NCBI GenBank assembly: GCA_035560235.1 | Contig: DATMAG010000093.1 | Coordinates: 62,001 to 126,000, forward strand | Length of the DNA: 64,000 nt | Source: DASRDU01 sp035560235 | GTDB lineage: Bacteria > Acidobacteriota > Blastocatellia > RBC074 | Direction: 5' to 3' | Part shown: positions 17,881 to 26,732 of the stretch, piece by piece | Layout of the letters: every line of letters starts with the position of its first letter | Position numbering within the stretch: the first letter of the stretch is position 1 | Notes under the pieces: model-generated | The model's database searches: none | Seen by the model: the letters and a program-made list of their open reading frames with translations, nothing else | What the model was told of the DNA's origin: nothing | Program-made: the position numbers and the translations under genes

Positions 17881-18062
17881 CATTCAGGCAGGTCTCCTGA
17901 CTTGGTTTGCCGGACTATCAGTCCTGAATGCGACGGCAGCCTTCTCGCGTTTTCGCAATGGCCTCACAGCAGCGCATTCACACAAACCTTACAGTGGCGG
18001 TGACCGCGCGGGATTCACACCCGCTTCCCTATTCTCCTGCTCAGGCAGGCACCTGATGCCGT
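17881..18062 (-). promoter_or_regulatory. Cobalamin (AdoCbl) riboswitch
   Basis: The minus-strand sequence has the conserved aptamer elements in order: GGTGCCTGCC, AGGAGAATAGGGAAGCGGGT, GTGAATCCCGC, the B12-box part GCGGTCACCGCCACTGT, and the 3' element AGTCAGGAGACCTGCC. It lies upstream of btuF and should repress the uptake operon when cobalamin is plentiful. About 70 nt separates its 3' end from the attenuator hairpin. Confidence 0.95.
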
Positions 18063-18134
18063 AACAAAGAGCCGTCAAATGAAGGCGCAAGGTAGCACGC
18101 GACCTGTGAGGTGTCAAACCTGCAGGTCTGACAG

Positions 18135-18235
18135 CATTCTCCATTCTCAATTCTGCATTCTCCATTATTCTGCGGCAGACAGGCTTACTGCGCTTTGCAA
18201 AATAATGGAGAATGCAGAATTGAGAATGGAGAATG
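18135..18235. repeat. Perfect 35-bp heptad-repeat palindrome
   Basis: The left arm (18135-18169) consists of five 7-mers: CATTCTC, CATTCTC, AATTCTG, CATTCTC, CATTATT. The right arm (18201-18235) is its exact reverse complement over all 35 bp, with a 31-nt loop. It lies 12 bp after the stop of the VWFA gene and 73 bp before the start of the B12 riboswitch, so it may terminate VWFA transcription. Confidence 0.9.
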
Positions 18236-18247
18236 AATCCGGCGGGG

Positions 18248-19282
18248 TTATTTCACCCTGAGCTGATTGATGTGTGTGATGCGGGCTGGCGGTTTGCCTT
18301 CGTTGTTCTGCACTTCGACTCTGATTCTGACTGACTGGCGTCTGGTGTTTGGCGGATCAATGGCGAGGACGTAGCCGGAACGGATGCGGTTGATGATGCC
18401 GTTGAGCGCCGGGCGAATTTCGTCGCCGGTGCGGCAGAAGGCGGCGGTTCCGCCTGATTCGGTGGCGATGCGTTCAAGGCCGCTCTGATAGGCCAGATTG
18501 AGCGTGTCGCCGCGATGCGCGAGATGCAGCACATAAATCGGCACGCTGAAGCGGGCGAGCGATTCAACGGTGCGGCTCATCCGCTCCTGCACGGCGCGGT
18601 CAGAGAAGCGGCGGCTCAGATCGCCCGCATCGCTTGAGTTGATCACCGGGTTCAGGTAATCGGCGCGATAACTGCCGATGGCGCTGTCGGTGATGTAAAG
18701 CACTGACAATCGCACGCCCGCTTTTTGCAGCATCGCCGTCGCAAGCTGTGCGACGGGTTCGAGCGTGTCGAGCAGCCCGGCCTTGCCGCTGACCTGCACG
18801 GCGCTGATCTTTTCGTTCAGGATTTTGTGATCTGACGTCGGCTCCTGAATGACTGACAATCCGTCCTGCGCGCGCAGCAGGCCAATCCAGTACTGATCGC
18901 TGAGGTCGGCAATCGCGGCCTGCAAAGCGCTGCGGGCTTCATCCACGCGGGCCAGGTCGGCCACCGTGTCAAAGACCACCAGCATCACCGTGCCGCTGCG
19001 CGAAGTCTGAAAACCTTTGACGGCGACTTCACGATCATCAACGAAGACCTTGAACTGCTGCCGCTTTGCATCGTCCCGAAAGCTGCCGTCTTCGCTCTCA
19101 ATCCACACCGGAATTTTCAACTGAGTTTTCGCCAGAGCTTCAGGTTTTGGTGACGGCTTCGGCGCAATCTGCTGTTGTGCTGAGAGTGAAACGGACAGGA
19201 TTGACAGGATTGACAGAAGCATTAACTGCTCTGAAAGAATCCTGCTCATCCTGTTCATCCTGTCTGATGTTGCTTTCTTCAT
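18248..19282 (-). CDS. Acidobacterial VWFA-related domain protein (TIGR03436 type)
   Basis: 344-residue exported protein. The signal peptide runs to SLSA-QQQ. A short beta domain follows (IPVWIESEDGSFRDDAKRQQ, FKVFVDDREVAVKGFQ), then a von Willebrand A-like domain from about residue 95 (GTVMLVVFDTVADLARVDEA). The metal site is degenerate: DTVAD replaces DxSxS. Later conserved pieces are VLYITDSAIGSYRADYLN, IYVLHLAHRGDTLN and GYVLAIDPP. The family is common in Acidobacteria and uncharacterised. The ATG at 19282 lies 2 nt after the preceding TonB-type gene, so the two are co-transcribed. Its signal peptide is encoded by the nonamer palindrome at 19195-19265. Confidence 0.85.
   Translation of the reverse strand: MKKATSDRMNRMSRILSEQLMLLSILSILSVSLSAQQQIAPKPSPKPEALAKTQLKIPVWIESEDGSFRDDAKRQQFKVFVDDREVAVKGFQTSRSGTVMLVVFDTVADLARVDEARSALQAAIADLSDQYWIGLLRAQDGLSVIQEPTSDHKILNEKISAVQVSGKAGLLDTLEPVAQLATAMLQKAGVRLSVLYITDSAIGSYRADYLNPVINSSDAGDLSRRFSDRAVQERMSRTVESLARFSVPIYVLHLAHRGDTLNLAYQSGLERIATESGGTAAFCRTGDEIRPALNGIINRIRSGYVLAIDPPNTRRQSVRIRVEVQNNEGKPPARITHINQLRVK
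19195..19265. repeat. Nonamer palindrome inside the VWFA signal-peptide codons
   Basis: ACAGGATTG occurs at 19195 and 19204 (then ACAGAAGCA), and ATCCTGCTC, ATCCTGTTC, ATCCTGTCT at 19239, 19248 and 19257. The two sets are complementary, forming a stem. The 9-bp period keeps the reading frame, giving MNRMSRIL on one arm and SILSILSV on the other. Confidence 0.85.
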
Positions 19283-19284
19283 CT

Positions 19285-22209
19285 TCAAAACAGAATCCGC
19301 AGTCCGAGTTGCATGACGCGCCCGCCGGTTGAGCCGATGATTTTTCCGGCGTTCAGATTCGGGCTGTCTGCCGGGCCGATGCGCGTGTCGGGGTCGTTGA
19401 GATTGGCGTGATTCGGGAAGTTGAAGGCTTCGGTCACAAATTCCAGTGAGGTGTCGCCGTGCAGGTCGATGCGCCTGGTCAGCGACAGATGATGAAACTG
19501 ATCGCCGGGCGTGCGCAGTTGCGGATGCGTGCGCGAAGCATTGCCGAGCGTGAAATCATTCGGCTGCGCGAAGGCTGCCGGATTGAACCACTGCTGCGCA
19601 TTCTGATTGTCAACAGACGGACTCACTCCCGGCACGACATTGACGCGCAGGTTGCTGACGATACCGCCCGTGCGATTGAAAAGCGGATGCAGAATCAGCG
19701 GCGTGCCGCCCGTGATCGAAGTCAGCGCGCTCAGACTCCAGCCGCCAAACACGCGATTCACCCATTCGTCATTGTTGAGAAACGGACGACCTTTGCCAAA
19801 CGGCAGTTCATAGGTGTAACTGAGTTGCAGGCTGTGGCGAATGTCGTAAGGTGCAAGCGACATTTCTTCCTTCAGCTTGTGCGGATCCTGCGCGCCGCCC
19901 GATGAGGCATTCTCGATGGTTTTGCCGAAACGATAACTGACGCGGCCATACAGCCCGGCTGACAATCGCTTGTCGAGCGTCACGGTCATCGCATTGCTGC
20001 GCGCGTCACCGGCAGGATAGAGGCCGCCGAGGTCGAGGTTGCGATACTGCGGATAAGGGCGCAGCGAATTGCGAAAGGCGTCGTCGTAAAGCTGATCGCG
20101 GTAAACCAGATTCTCGACCGGCACCGCGTTCAGGCGCACCAGGCTGCCGATGAAAAGATGCGTGCTGCGCGCCGAACTGAAATTCACTTCGAGCGAAAAC
20201 GAGCCGGGCAGTTCGCGCTGCACCGTCAGATTCCACTGCTGCGTTGCGGGCAGCAGCCCCGAATCGTCAATGTAATCGGCATCCACGCCGTTCGCTGCCG
20301 TCGCGGTCAGCTCGGGCGGCAAATGAAAATTCTGCGGCACGCCCTGGCTCAGAATGAAGGCCGGCTGTAACTGATCGTTGGGTGAAGTGAACAGCGGCCA
20401 GACGTTGAAGCCCTGCGTGCCGAAATGACGACCGTAAAGCGGATAGTCCTGGTAACTCAGCCCGTAACTCATCCGCACGACCGTTTTGCGATCACGCCCC
20501 GGACTCCACGACAGACCAGCCGAAGGTTCAAATCTGACCGTCGTCGGTTGCAGCCCGCGCCCGACGCCATCGCGTCCGGCAAAGATCATCGCGCCCGGTC
20601 TGCCATTGGCCGGGTTGATGCGTTTGAAGGAGACGGTTGACTGGCGATTGTATTTCTCGGTGCGCGGGCCTGAGATTTCCATGCTCAGGCTGAAACTCGC
20701 CGTCAGACCGGGGCGCATCCGGTATTCATCGCCCGCGTCAAATTCGACGTAATGCTTGCGGTAATAGGACGGGTGCAGCACGACCGATTCTTCAGCGCGA
20801 TTGACCAGACCGAGCAGAAAGCTCGCAAAGCTGTTGCCGGTGTTTCTGACGCCGGGCAGGCCTGACAGCGCGTTGTTGAATGAAAACAGCCCGGCAGGCG
20901 CAAACGGCGCGAATGAATTGACCAGACTGCGCCGGTAATAACCGCTCAGCCTGAAAGTATGTTCCTTTCGGTTGAGCGACACCGATGCGTAAGGCGAAAA
21001 GAAATAATTGCTGTCACGAAAAATCGCGTCAGGGCGCGGCCCGATGCCCAGGTAACTGCCATAACGAAAGCTCGGAAACGCGCCTGAAAACAGCCCGCCA
21101 AGTCCGAGTTGTCGCGGGTAATTGCTGTTCTGCTGCGCTGATTCGAGCGACACCGTGCGGCTGTGCGCGGCAGTGAGACGAAAGAGCCAGATCGTTTTCG
21201 GTGAATGGGTGTAAGTGTCGGTCAGCGTGATGGCGCGATTCTCGAAGTTGTAACTCGGATTGCCCGGATTGGCCGGGCCGGAATAGAACTCCGGCGATTT
21301 GCGCAGCCCGCTCGAAGTGTTGAGATTCACGCTCAACTGCTGCTTTGCCGTCAGCGCGTGATCGAGTTTGGCAATCACGCCGTTGGCGCGATTCTCAAAC
21401 GGGTTGTTGATGAAATAATTGTTCGAGAGAAGCGGCCCGACTGAAATATTCGGCTGCGGAGACATCGTCACGAGCGCCTGCGCCACCGGATCAAGGCGGT
21501 TGAGCGGAATCCGGTTATTCGGGAACGGGTCGCGCAGGTATTGCAGATTGTTTTCTGAAACAGGCTGCGCCGGGTCGTAATTCGGATTGGGCCGCGTCGT
21601 CAGCGGATCATAGATCGTTACCGGGTTTCCGGCAGTGTCCACGAGGTCAGAAAAATCGCCGTTGCGCTGCCTGGCAGTCGGAATCGTAAAGAGCGCGCTC
21701 TGGGCAATGCGTTCACGCGTGCCTTCGTAGGAAACCGAAAAGAACGTTTTGTTGCGCCCGTCGTAAACAAAGGGCAGGCGCACCGGCCCGCTCAGCGTAA
21801 AGCCGAACTGATTGCGGCGCAGCAGCGATTTCGTCCCGCCGCGCTGCCTGACTTCGTGCGGCAGCGCATCGAAGGCATCGTTGCGCAGGTATTCATAAAT
21901 GCGCCCGGTGAATGAATTCTGCCTGCCCGAACTTTTCAGTTTGCCGCCCTCGCCAATCTGCCCGATCTGCACGCGGAATTCCTGAACAGCCTTCTGCAAT
22001 TCGCTCGGCTGCGGTCGGCGCGGCGTCGGCGCGGGCGTGGGTCTGCTCTGCGGCTTGTCCTGCGCAGTGGCGGCATTGGCTGGCGCAGACTGGCTGAACG
22101 CCAGCGCGGCGCTGGTCACAATCAGCGCGAGCGTGCAGGCGGCAATGAGGAAGCGATGACGTAACCGGCGCTGTAACTGGTCGGGGATTCTGATCTGACT
22201 GTCTGACAT
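19285..22209 (-). CDS. Oar-like TonB-dependent outer-membrane barrel lacking the usual N-terminal domain and plug
   Basis: 974 residues. A signal peptide is followed by a Pro/Arg-rich linker (about 45-70). The sequence then joins Oar-type receptors only at the end of the plug (SELQKAVQEFRVQ) and runs straight into the barrel (GRIYEYLRNDAFDA, FGFTLSGPVRLP, NKTFFSVSYEGTRERIA). It ends in a typical terminal strand, MQLGLRILF. The Cna-B domain and almost all of the roughly 130-residue plug are missing compared with the neighbour at 22433. The frame is open throughout, so this is not a simple frameshift. The start has only a weak GAG. It is coupled to the VWFA gene. Confidence 0.82.
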   Translation of the reverse strand: MSDSQIRIPDQLQRRLRHRFLIAACTLALIVTSAALAFSQSAPANAATAQDKPQSRPTPAPTPRRPQPSELQKAVQEFRVQIGQIGEGGKLKSSGRQNSFTGRIYEYLRNDAFDALPHEVRQRGGTKSLLRRNQFGFTLSGPVRLPFVYDGRNKTFFSVSYEGTRERIAQSALFTIPTARQRNGDFSDLVDTAGNPVTIYDPLTTRPNPNYDPAQPVSENNLQYLRDPFPNNRIPLNRLDPVAQALVTMSPQPNISVGPLLSNNYFINNPFENRANGVIAKLDHALTAKQQLSVNLNTSSGLRKSPEFYSGPANPGNPSYNFENRAITLTDTYTHSPKTIWLFRLTAAHSRTVSLESAQQNSNYPRQLGLGGLFSGAFPSFRYGSYLGIGPRPDAIFRDSNYFFSPYASVSLNRKEHTFRLSGYYRRSLVNSFAPFAPAGLFSFNNALSGLPGVRNTGNSFASFLLGLVNRAEESVVLHPSYYRKHYVEFDAGDEYRMRPGLTASFSLSMEISGPRTEKYNRQSTVSFKRINPANGRPGAMIFAGRDGVGRGLQPTTVRFEPSAGLSWSPGRDRKTVVRMSYGLSYQDYPLYGRHFGTQGFNVWPLFTSPNDQLQPAFILSQGVPQNFHLPPELTATAANGVDADYIDDSGLLPATQQWNLTVQRELPGSFSLEVNFSSARSTHLFIGSLVRLNAVPVENLVYRDQLYDDAFRNSLRPYPQYRNLDLGGLYPAGDARSNAMTVTLDKRLSAGLYGRVSYRFGKTIENASSGGAQDPHKLKEEMSLAPYDIRHSLQLSYTYELPFGKGRPFLNNDEWVNRVFGGWSLSALTSITGGTPLILHPLFNRTGGIVSNLRVNVVPGVSPSVDNQNAQQWFNPAAFAQPNDFTLGNASRTHPQLRTPGDQFHHLSLTRRIDLHGDTSLEFVTEAFNFPNHANLNDPDTRIGPADSPNLNAGKIIGSTGGRVMQLGLRILF

Positions 22210-22342
22210 CTCAACTATCGAAATTCTTCAATCGGCAAGCCGGGGGCAAAGTTTATCCGTGAGGCTGATACGATAGCTCAGGTGAGCAGATCACGCCAGG
22301 GGTGGAGTCGCGTAAAAATTGTAGAAAGAAACGCTGGCACAG

Positions 22343-22423
22343 CTCCGCGAACGTCAGTGAAACGCAGACTCGTCTGCAGCCTGATCGCAATATTCTCCGC
22401 TCGCTGACGCCCGCGGCACTGTA
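22343..22423. repeat. Degenerate REP-like palindrome (GCGAGCGTCA type)
   Basis: CTCCGCGAACGTCAGTGAAACGC (22343-22365) and the later CTCCGCTCGCTGACGCCCGCGGCACTGTA (22395-22423) resemble the arms of the near-perfect palindrome at 41141-41211, with substitutions. It lies in the 223-bp gap between two TonB-type genes, which otherwise holds nothing recognisable. Confidence 0.55.
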
Positions 22424-22432
22424 CCGCTTACC

Positions 22433-25400
22433 TCAGAAATTGAAGCGCACGCCGAACTGCATCTTGCGGGCATCTGCCGCCGAAGTGAAACCGAGCGGCT
22501 GGGTCGGCGCTTTCGTGCGATCACCATTGACTCTGAAATCAGTGGCAGTCGCAAGGGTGGTGCCGACGACGTTGTTGATGCCTGCCAGATTGGTGTGGTT
22601 GAAAAGATTGAAGCTCTCAACGGTGACTTCAAAGTACCGCTGCTCCTTCACGGCAAAGCGCCGCGCCAGCCGCAGGTCGAAGCTGTAAAACGGCTCGCCC
22701 GTGCCAGTGTTGCGCCCGGCCTGACCCGGACGGTCGCTCTGTGAACGCCCGTCGCCGTTGGCATCGAAGCCGAGCAGCAGGTTGAACGGACGCCCGCTGC
22801 CCGCAATGAAGATCGGCGCCAGCTGCCAGTCCCTGGCCACCGGATTATCGAACGGGCTGGCAAAGATGCCGCTGATCACAAACCGATGCCGCTGATCGAA
22901 GGCCGAGAGCGCGCGGTCGAGCCGGATGTTGAGCGGGTTCTGCGCCGAGAAGTCGCTGTTGAAGTCAGTCACTTCATCAATCGCCTTCGAGTAAGTGTAA
23001 TGTGCGTTCAGGCCGATGCGACTGCTGAACCGCTTCGTCACCTGCAACGTGCCGGCGTGATAGAACGAGCTGGCCGATGATTCGTAGATGTTGTCCTGGA
23101 GGCGCAGCGGATTGCGGAAGTCGCTCGTCAGCCCGGCAGCCGCCTGTGCCGCCGTCGGGAAGCGGATGAAGGTCGCGCCGCCGTTCGGGTTGAGCGGATT
23201 GACCGGGCCGGTGCGCTTGAACTGATTGCTGTCGCGGTTGCGCGTCAGGTACAGGCCGCGTGCGTACAGATAACTCGCTTCGAGCGAGAATCCGCCGCCG
23301 AGGCTCTGCTGAATGCCAAGGCTGGCCTGATAAGTCGTCGGGCTGCGGTAATGCGGTTCCTCGCGGAAGCGCACCTCAAGCGGCGCGCCCGCCCGCGGCG
23401 TCAGATTGATTGGCGCGGCGGCGAGGTCAGCCGCTGTAATCGGACGCGTCCCGAGGATTCCACGCGCCAGCAGCGTCTGATAGATCGTGAACGAAGTCGG
23501 CAGTCCGAGCGCATTTGAAGTGGCAGTCGCCAGCACAATGTTGATGTTGCCCGGATCGCCCCTCCCGCTCAGTTCAGTCGTGACGTTGGCGACGGCATTA
23601 TTGATCGGGCCGACAAAGATGCCCGCGCCGCCGCGAATCACGGTGTTTCCTTTTTTGAATGGATCCCATGAGAACCCGGCGCGCGGCTGGAAATCGCCTT
23701 TGTAGGTCGGCAGGAAGAACGGTTCTTCGCTGATGTAGTAGCGCAGGCCGTAATTGAAGGTGAAGTTCTGCGCCATCTTCCAGGTGTCCTGAACGTAGAA
23801 CGAATTGCGATCAGTCCAGGATTTCGCCAGCGGATCACCGAACCCGGCCTGATAGACAATCGGCAGATTGAAGTTGAAGGACTGGAGCGCGTTGACCGGC
23901 GCACTCAGCGCACTCACCAGATCGGGCCGGTTGGCAGCGGTCAGGAAGGTCGTGATCTGCTGCACCACTGTCGGCCCCAGCGCCGGATTGAGCGCGATGA
24001 TATTCGACAGCGGAATGGCCGCGCCAAAGTTGAAGCGCCCGCCAAAGAAGGTCTGACTGTCGGAATCAACATCGAGCAGGTTGATCGCAAAGCCGAACTT
24101 GAGGGTGTGACTGCCCGCAATCCTCGTCAGATTGTCAGCGATGTCGTAATGGCGTTCGATGGTGGTCGCGGGCAGGAAGATGTCGCGTCCGAAGTTGCCG
24201 AAGCCTTCGATGTTGAATTCCGGCCCGATCCTGTCATTCGGGATCACGCTGAACCGCTGATACCCGAACTGCAGTTTCAGTTCATTGAAGAACGTGTTGC
24301 TGAACTGATAGTTGTGCGAGGCCAGAATGTCGCCGCCGAAACTGTCGAGCGTGCGCCCGCGCGAAACTGCCGTGAGCGCCCCGGCAGCCTGATTTTCAAA
24401 GACGAAATCGTTGATATTGGCGCGAATGTAACCAGTGCTGCGGTCAGTGAAATTGTGATCGAAGCGCGTCGAAAAGGTCGTCTGATTCGAATCGAACGGA
24501 AACTGACCGGTCGCATCGGTGAAGAGCTTGACGGTGCGCGGGTAATTCGTTGACGTCGTGGTCAGAGCCGAGCGCAGACCGGCGGCGACAGCGGCGAGCT
24601 GAGCGTTGCCGCTCGCCGCCAGAAAATCCAGCAGCCCGGTCTGTGAAGCTGTGGGCTTGAAAATATTCGGATCGTTGAGCAGATTGACGAAAGTTGTTTC
24701 GCCCTGATTGAAACGTTCAGCCGCCGCAAAGAAGAAAGTCTTGTCCTTTCTGAGCGGGCCGCCAAACGAGCCGCCAAACTGCTGCCGGTCGAAATCGGAC
24801 TTGCCCTGCGGATTGAAGTCGAACGCATTGCGCGCGTCGAACCGCTGATTGCGGAAGAACCCGAAGACGCTGCCGTGATATTCGTTGCCGCCGGTTTTGG
24901 AAACGATGTTGACGACGCCACCCGAAGCGCCGCCGAATTCGGCGCTGAAGCTGTTGCGCAGCACCTGAAACTCCTGCACCGCCTCCTGGCTCAGCCCGCC
25001 GCGCACGCCGCCCGATGAATTGAGCGTTTCAGCGCCGTCAAGCGCGACCGAGTTGCCGCGCCCGTTGTTGCCGCCGAACGACAAGCCTGATTGCGGCGTC
25101 TGCGCGACGCGAAAGTCCGAAGCGTCCGCGATGTTGTCCGAATCGGTCACACCCGGCGTCAGCAGCGCGTAATCAAGATAGTTGCGGCGACTGATCGGCA
25201 GGTTCTGAATCTGCCGCGATTCGATAACTGACGACTGCTGCGTGCGTTCAGTCTCGACGACTTCAGCGCCCGCGACGACCTCGACTGCGATTTCGACCTT
25301 GCCCGCAGCCAGTTTGATCGGGATGTTGGCCTGCTGACCGACGGTCAGTTCCAGGCGCGTGCGACTGGGCGCAAAGTTCGCGGCCTCGACTTTGAGTTCA

Positions 25401-25738
25401 TAAGCACCGGGCAGCAGCTGCACGAAGATATAGCTGCCTTCGGCATCGCTGACGGCGGTTCTGCTGGTGCCCTTGTTGAGGTCGGTCAGTGTAATCTTTG
25501 CTCCGGGAATGGCCGCCTCAGCCTGATCGGTGACGGTGCCGCGCAGTTCCGCCGTCGAACTCGATGCCTGCGGATAAGCAGTCAGAACGCCGACACTCAG
25601 GATTAAAAGAAACAGGCCGGTCAGCGTCGCCGCGACTCTGGTTATCAGGGACTGATTGATGCAACTTACTGGTTGATGATTGTTTTCTGCTGCAGTCAGT
25701 TTCACTGACTGGCTCAAACAGCTTCCAATACTTCGCAT
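22433..25738 (-). CDS. TonB-dependent receptor, Oar/Cna-B type
   Basis: 1101-residue outer-membrane receptor. Its ATG has a perfect AGGAGG at 8 nt. After the signal segment (ATLTGLFLLILSVGVLTAYPQ) a CarboxypepD-regulatory domain spans about 62-150 (TAELRGTVTDQAEAAIPGAK). The plug covers about 155-290 (QIQNLPISRRNYLDYALLTP, FGGNNGRGNSVALDGAE, QEFQVLRNSFSAEFGGASGG). The barrel ends in FGVRFNF with terminal Phe. In Acidobacteria such receptors are thought to import glycans or oligopeptides; the ligand is unknown. It is divergent from the crotonase gene and may head transcription of the two genes downstream. Confidence 0.93.
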   Translation of the reverse strand: MRSIGSCLSQSVKLTAAENNHQPVSCINQSLITRVAATLTGLFLLILSVGVLTAYPQASSSTAELRGTVTDQAEAAIPGAKITLTDLNKGTSRTAVSDAEGSYIFVQLLPGAYELKVEAANFAPSRTRLELTVGQQANIPIKLAAGKVEIAVEVVAGAEVVETERTQQSSVIESRQIQNLPISRRNYLDYALLTPGVTDSDNIADASDFRVAQTPQSGLSFGGNNGRGNSVALDGAETLNSSGGVRGGLSQEAVQEFQVLRNSFSAEFGGASGGVVNIVSKTGGNEYHGSVFGFFRNQRFDARNAFDFNPQGKSDFDRQQFGGSFGGPLRKDKTFFFAAAERFNQGETTFVNLLNDPNIFKPTASQTGLLDFLAASGNAQLAAVAAGLRSALTTTSTNYPRTVKLFTDATGQFPFDSNQTTFSTRFDHNFTDRSTGYIRANINDFVFENQAAGALTAVSRGRTLDSFGGDILASHNYQFSNTFFNELKLQFGYQRFSVIPNDRIGPEFNIEGFGNFGRDIFLPATTIERHYDIADNLTRIAGSHTLKFGFAINLLDVDSDSQTFFGGRFNFGAAIPLSNIIALNPALGPTVVQQITTFLTAANRPDLVSALSAPVNALQSFNFNLPIVYQAGFGDPLAKSWTDRNSFYVQDTWKMAQNFTFNYGLRYYISEEPFFLPTYKGDFQPRAGFSWDPFKKGNTVIRGGAGIFVGPINNAVANVTTELSGRGDPGNINIVLATATSNALGLPTSFTIYQTLLARGILGTRPITAADLAAAPINLTPRAGAPLEVRFREEPHYRSPTTYQASLGIQQSLGGGFSLEASYLYARGLYLTRNRDSNQFKRTGPVNPLNPNGGATFIRFPTAAQAAAGLTSDFRNPLRLQDNIYESSASSFYHAGTLQVTKRFSSRIGLNAHYTYSKAIDEVTDFNSDFSAQNPLNIRLDRALSAFDQRHRFVISGIFASPFDNPVARDWQLAPIFIAGSGRPFNLLLGFDANGDGRSQSDRPGQAGRNTGTGEPFYSFDLRLARRFAVKEQRYFEVTVESFNLFNHTNLAGINNVVGTTLATATDFRVNGDRTKAPTQPLGFTSAADARKMQFGVRFNF

Positions 25739-25954
25739 ATGAATGCCTCCTGTTTCTGATGTGGCACACTCAAGCCAGCGGGAAAGTTTGCGTGCGATGA
25801 ACGCAGGCTAGCGAATAAAGAAGCATAGTTCAAGCGGCGGCTTGAGAATCACCGACCCCCGCGCCAAAGATCACTTGGATTAACCAGCGCGGGAGGTTAT
25901 GAGAATCGGACGGCTCTGTACTAAACTGCCGCCGTCACCCTTTCATTGGTTAGT
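25739..25954. promoter_or_regulatory. Divergent promoter region with a small palindrome
   Basis: About 215 bp separates the divergent TonB-receptor and crotonase genes. A short palindrome TCAAGC-GGCG-GCTTGA (25830-25845) could be an operator or a hairpin. No clear -35/-10 pair was assigned. Confidence 0.35.
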
Positions 25955-26722
25955 ATGGAAAACAAATCCGGGATGCTGATGGCTGAACGACGCGGCGCGG
26001 TGCTGCTTATCACGCTCAACCGTTCCGACAAACGCAATGCGCTGCATCCTGACCTGATTGCCGCGCTCAATGAAACCCTTGCGGCCACCGCGACTGATGC
26101 GTCGCTCAATGTCGTGGTGCTGACCGGCGCTGGTTCGGCCTTCTGCGCCGGACTCGACCTGGAACACATTCTGACTGCGCCGCCTGAGCAGAAAGCCGCC
26201 CGCCTCGAATCAGTCCTTGAAATCTTTCGCCGCCTCTGGACGCTGCCGCAGCCGGTGATTGCCGCCATCAACGGCCCGGCCATCGCGGGCGGATTCGACC
26301 TGGCGCAGTTCTGCGACCTGCGTTTGTGCGCGCCGACGGCGGTCTTTGGCCAGGCTGAAATCAACCTCGGCCTGACACAGATCATGTTTCCGCTTTACAA
26401 GATCATCGGCCTCAGCCGCGCAAAGGAACTGGCCATGACGGGCGAGGTCATTTCAGCCGCAGAAGCTTATCGCATCGGACTGATCAATCACATTTATCCG
26501 GCTGACGAACTGATTGGTGAAGCGCTGCGACTGGCTGAAACGCTCGCCGCCAAACCGCGCGCCGCGCTCTTTGAAACCAAACGCCTGAGCCGCGAACTGA
26601 TCGAAATGGACACTGAAGCCGCCTTCAGAAGAATGAACGCGGCGATTCAGGAAAGATTACGCTCGGACGAACATCAGCAGACCCTCAATGAATATCTGGC
26701 GCGTCTGAAACAGCGCACCTGA
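25955..26722 (+). CDS. Enoyl-CoA hydratase/isomerase (crotonase) family protein
   Basis: 255 residues with the crotonase fold: AVLLITLNRSDKRNAL, oxyanion-hole segment SAFCAGLDLEHIL, NGPAIAGGFDLAQFCDLRLC and GQAEINLGL. Of the two acidic residues used by classical hydratases, the second is kept (Glu in GQAEI). The first position reads Asp (GGFDLA) instead of Glu, so the reaction may be an isomerase, hydrolase or altered hydratase. The ATG at 25955 lacks a strong ribosome binding site; an in-frame TTG at 25946 and later ATGs are alternatives. The alkylsulfatase gene follows 10 bp downstream, so the two probably form an operon. Confidence 0.85.
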   Translation: MENKSGMLMAERRGAVLLITLNRSDKRNALHPDLIAALNETLAATATDASLNVVVLTGAGSAFCAGLDLEHILTAPPEQKAARLESVLEIFRRLWTLPQPVIAAINGPAIAGGFDLAQFCDLRLCAPTAVFGQAEINLGLTQIMFPLYKIIGLSRAKELAMTGEVISAAEAYRIGLINHIYPADELIGEALRLAETLAAKPRAALFETKRLSRELIEMDTEAAFRRMNAAIQERLRSDEHQQTLNEYLARLKQRT

Positions 26723-26732
26723 AAGGCCTCTT

